Source: Isoetes taiwanensis (Eukaryota > Streptophyta > Lycopodiopsida > Isoetales > Isoetaceae). Taken from it: DNA of 64,000 nucleotides. Location: the NCBI GenBank assembly GCA_021234155.1, contig JAJEKV010000002.1, forward strand, positions 41,405,203-41,469,202, written 5' to 3'. The position numbers and the translations under genes were made by a program. The notes under the pieces are model-generated. The model saw only the letters and a list, made by a program, of their open reading frames with translations. It did no database searches and had not been told where the DNA came from. The number at the start of each line of letters is the position of its first letter. Position 1 is the first letter of the stretch. Positions 62,337 to 64,000 of this stretch are shown one piece after another.

Positions 62337-62924
62337 AAAATGGCCTCCTATCAGCCATTCCACGTCATATTTGCTTGGAATATTCTCCCGGAATAAGGGG
62401 AATCGCATATCTATGGCGCCATATGTATTTAATTCTCTTGTTGTCAGACAGATTGACGCAACACGTGGCTTTCTAAAAGCCACTTGCATTATAGCATACC
62501 GGCAACTCATGATCTTGTCTCTTGGTTTGTCGATACCAATCATGCATCACCGATTCTTGTCTTGCCCTATTTTCATTTAGAGTCCATTCCCGCCTTCTAC
62601 ATTTCAAAATTTGAATGTGTAGGTTGAAGCTTTGTATTAGACTTTCGTTTCGAGGATTGCGATTAAGCGCCTTTAAAAGTTCAATGAAGGGATCTTTACT
62701 TCATCCCAATACAGGCTTCCCGCCCCCCTACAATTCGAATTTTGAATTTGCTTTTGTATAAAAGCATGGATTGTAGGAGAATGGACTTTTCCATATGCAC
62801 GTTGCAAATTTCAAAAACGAGGTTAGTACCTGACCGAGCCTCAAACGGCTTAATTGTCTTTGGGGCATACAAATTGTACACATTCATTTCGCCATCGCGA
62901 TCCACGCAGCGGTATGGAAGCTCC
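62337..62924. repeat. ~590-bp direct repeat, right copy
   Basis: Partner of 60372-60957. Termini lack a clear TG...CA in both copies, so LTR status is not supported. The minus-strand frame 62926-62696 is longer here (76 codons) than in the left copy (60920-60735), and the two agree at 'NFVFEICNVHME' / 'NLVFEICNVHME'. Confidence 0.88.
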
Positions 62925-64000
62925 AAATGATGTGTGGATAAGGATCCAACTGACTCAGGAATATGCTCCAGTCTTCAATCGCAAAAAAAGAGGTCTAAAA
63001 AATAAGAACTTAGACCTCGACATGTTGCGCCTTGCAGGCTCAAAAAGTGTCGACATCTGGGCGGATGGCAGTTTATATCCATTGGATCCGTTGAGTGGCG
63101 CGGAAAACCGCCATTTCGGGACGTTTCAAGTTTAGTCCGATTTTGTGGTGACGGTAACTCGGCCTCTTGGGATATTGTGAGAGATTGAGAGAGGATGAAG
63201 GCATTCTAATCGAATCTGCTTCCTTGAGATGAGCTGCTTCCGATTGTCACAAGAGAATTATAACTTAAACCAACAGCTCTTTTTTCTCTCGCTTCATTAC
63301 TCCACTGTGATGAAGGAAAGGAATGACGGCTTGGGGAGGGAAACTTCTTTGAGATACGAAGTGGAGAAGTCCAAATTGGTGATAGGGCAGCTGCAAGAAA
63401 AGATCCAAGAGCTCGAAAAGAGCAAACTTTGGGCTTCAATGTAGGTTAAAATTTGAAGAAAACACCCCTTGGCTTGCGAGAAAGGAAGAAGCATTATCGA
63501 ATCGATAGAGGAACCGAAGTTTGGATCAGGTGCATTCGGGACCCAGGTCACGGCCACAAGGTCCGTTTACAACACTAGCAAAGGCCGGTTAAGATCCGGG
63601 GAAACTAGAAGCAATCTTGGTTATGTAGTGAAGAACCTAGCGGCGAACAGGGGAGATAGTGGACATGATTTGTCAGCCCTACAACTCTCCTCTCAAGAAG
63701 ATGGTATTGGAAATGGTACTAGGGGAGATCTACAAGAAGTTAGAAGCTTACGGATGTACGTTGTTTTGTGATGATGTAGGCATCGAGGGCTTGGTTACCG
63801 TTCTCTATTCAAGCCATTCCACGGCGTTGAAAAGAATGGGCACAAAAAGTATTATTCGCTCCACGTCCCACAAATTGTCGAGAATACAAGGGTTACTAGG
63901 ACAAAGATGGTGTATGCCATATTAGGAGAGATGCACCACGTTGAATGTGCTTTGGTCCCGCCATAGCCATAAAAGATAAGAATGGCAAGGATTGTTGTGA
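62925..64000 (+). other. Unrecognised ORF cluster at right edge
   Basis: Plus-strand frames 62854-63135 ('IRIQLTQEYAPVFNRKKRGL'), 63229-63444 (a coiled-coil-like 'EKSKLVIGQLQEKIQELEKS'), 63469-63771 and 63659-63925 ('YKKLEAYGCTLFCDD') follow one another. They may be pieces of one frameshifted transposon protein; the last block weakly resembles the start of the hAT-associated DUF659 region ('GC....DGW'), but this is not firm. The region runs off the window. Confidence 0.35.

Noticed and set aside
60372-62924. LTR retrotransposon with 590-bp LTRs
   Set aside because: No TG...CA ends, PBS, polypurine tract or polyprotein between the repeats; a plain direct duplication is as likely.
63659-63925. 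hAT transposase (DUF659) call
   Set aside because: Only a few residues (GCTLFCDD) resemble the family and the rest could not be matched, so it is left unassigned.

Overview
The window looks like nuclear DNA of a land plant with a large, repeat-rich genome. Plant affinity rests on one intact DREB-type AP2/ERF gene, a pentatricopeptide-repeat (PPR) gene remnant, pieces of a plant ABCB (P-glycoprotein-type) transporter, L1-like and other LINEs, a Ty3/gypsy polyprotein, and many short introns and A+T-rich spacers. A fern or another large-genome lineage would fit, but nothing here fixes the species. Almost every recognisable coding stretch except the AP2/ERF gene is broken by frameshifts or stops.

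Layout. Positions 1-8333 and 38678-46966 are two direct-orientation copies of one ~8.3 kb segment. Each copy holds a minus-strand L1-type LINE with its poly(A) end, exon remnants of an ABCB transporter, and a tandem pair of ~268-bp units with tRNA-like boxes. Positions 8.6-12.2 kb hold minus-strand elements ending in microsatellite tails. Positions 12.2-17.8 kb hold three members of a small inverted-repeat (MITE-like) family. Positions 18-20 kb are largely featureless. Positions 21.2-23.0 kb are a pogo-like DDE transposase pseudogene, followed by a ~1.5 kb minisatellite of GAATCT-containing units (23.4-24.9 kb) and a LINE RT scrap (25.3 kb). Positions 26.2-27.6 kb carry an unrecognised protein-like region. 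Positions 27.7-32.2 kb are a Ty3/gypsy element with a RNase H-like domain upstream of its RT and a clean 1.8 kb insertion in its RT/RNase H region. Positions 34.1-38.7 kb contain a SINE followed by a nearly complete decayed LINE (endonuclease, RT, (TC)n tail). Positions 47.3-50.2 kb are a tandem ~1.2 kb duplication, one copy of which carries a SINE with a (CTAT)n tail. Positions 50.8-51.3 kb are a PPR pseudogene, 52.5-54.1 kb a PIF1-like helicase pseudogene on the minus strand, 56.4-57.0 kb the intact AP2/ERF gene, and 60.4-62.9 kb a pair of ~590-bp direct repeats around a small possible intron-containing gene. The right end contains unrecognised ORFs.

How it fits together. This is not a functional gene cluster but a record of nested transposition and duplication. 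The most interesting thread is a group of non-LTR elements with different bodies that share one short 3' terminal motif, each followed by a different microsatellite ((TTCC)n, (TC)n, (TTCTA)n), plus a SINE family whose copies end in (CTAT)n or (CT)n. One such element sits in a Ty3/gypsy reading frame, and one SINE has an empty-site counterpart in the adjacent tandem duplicate. All similarities were judged by eye; no search was run.
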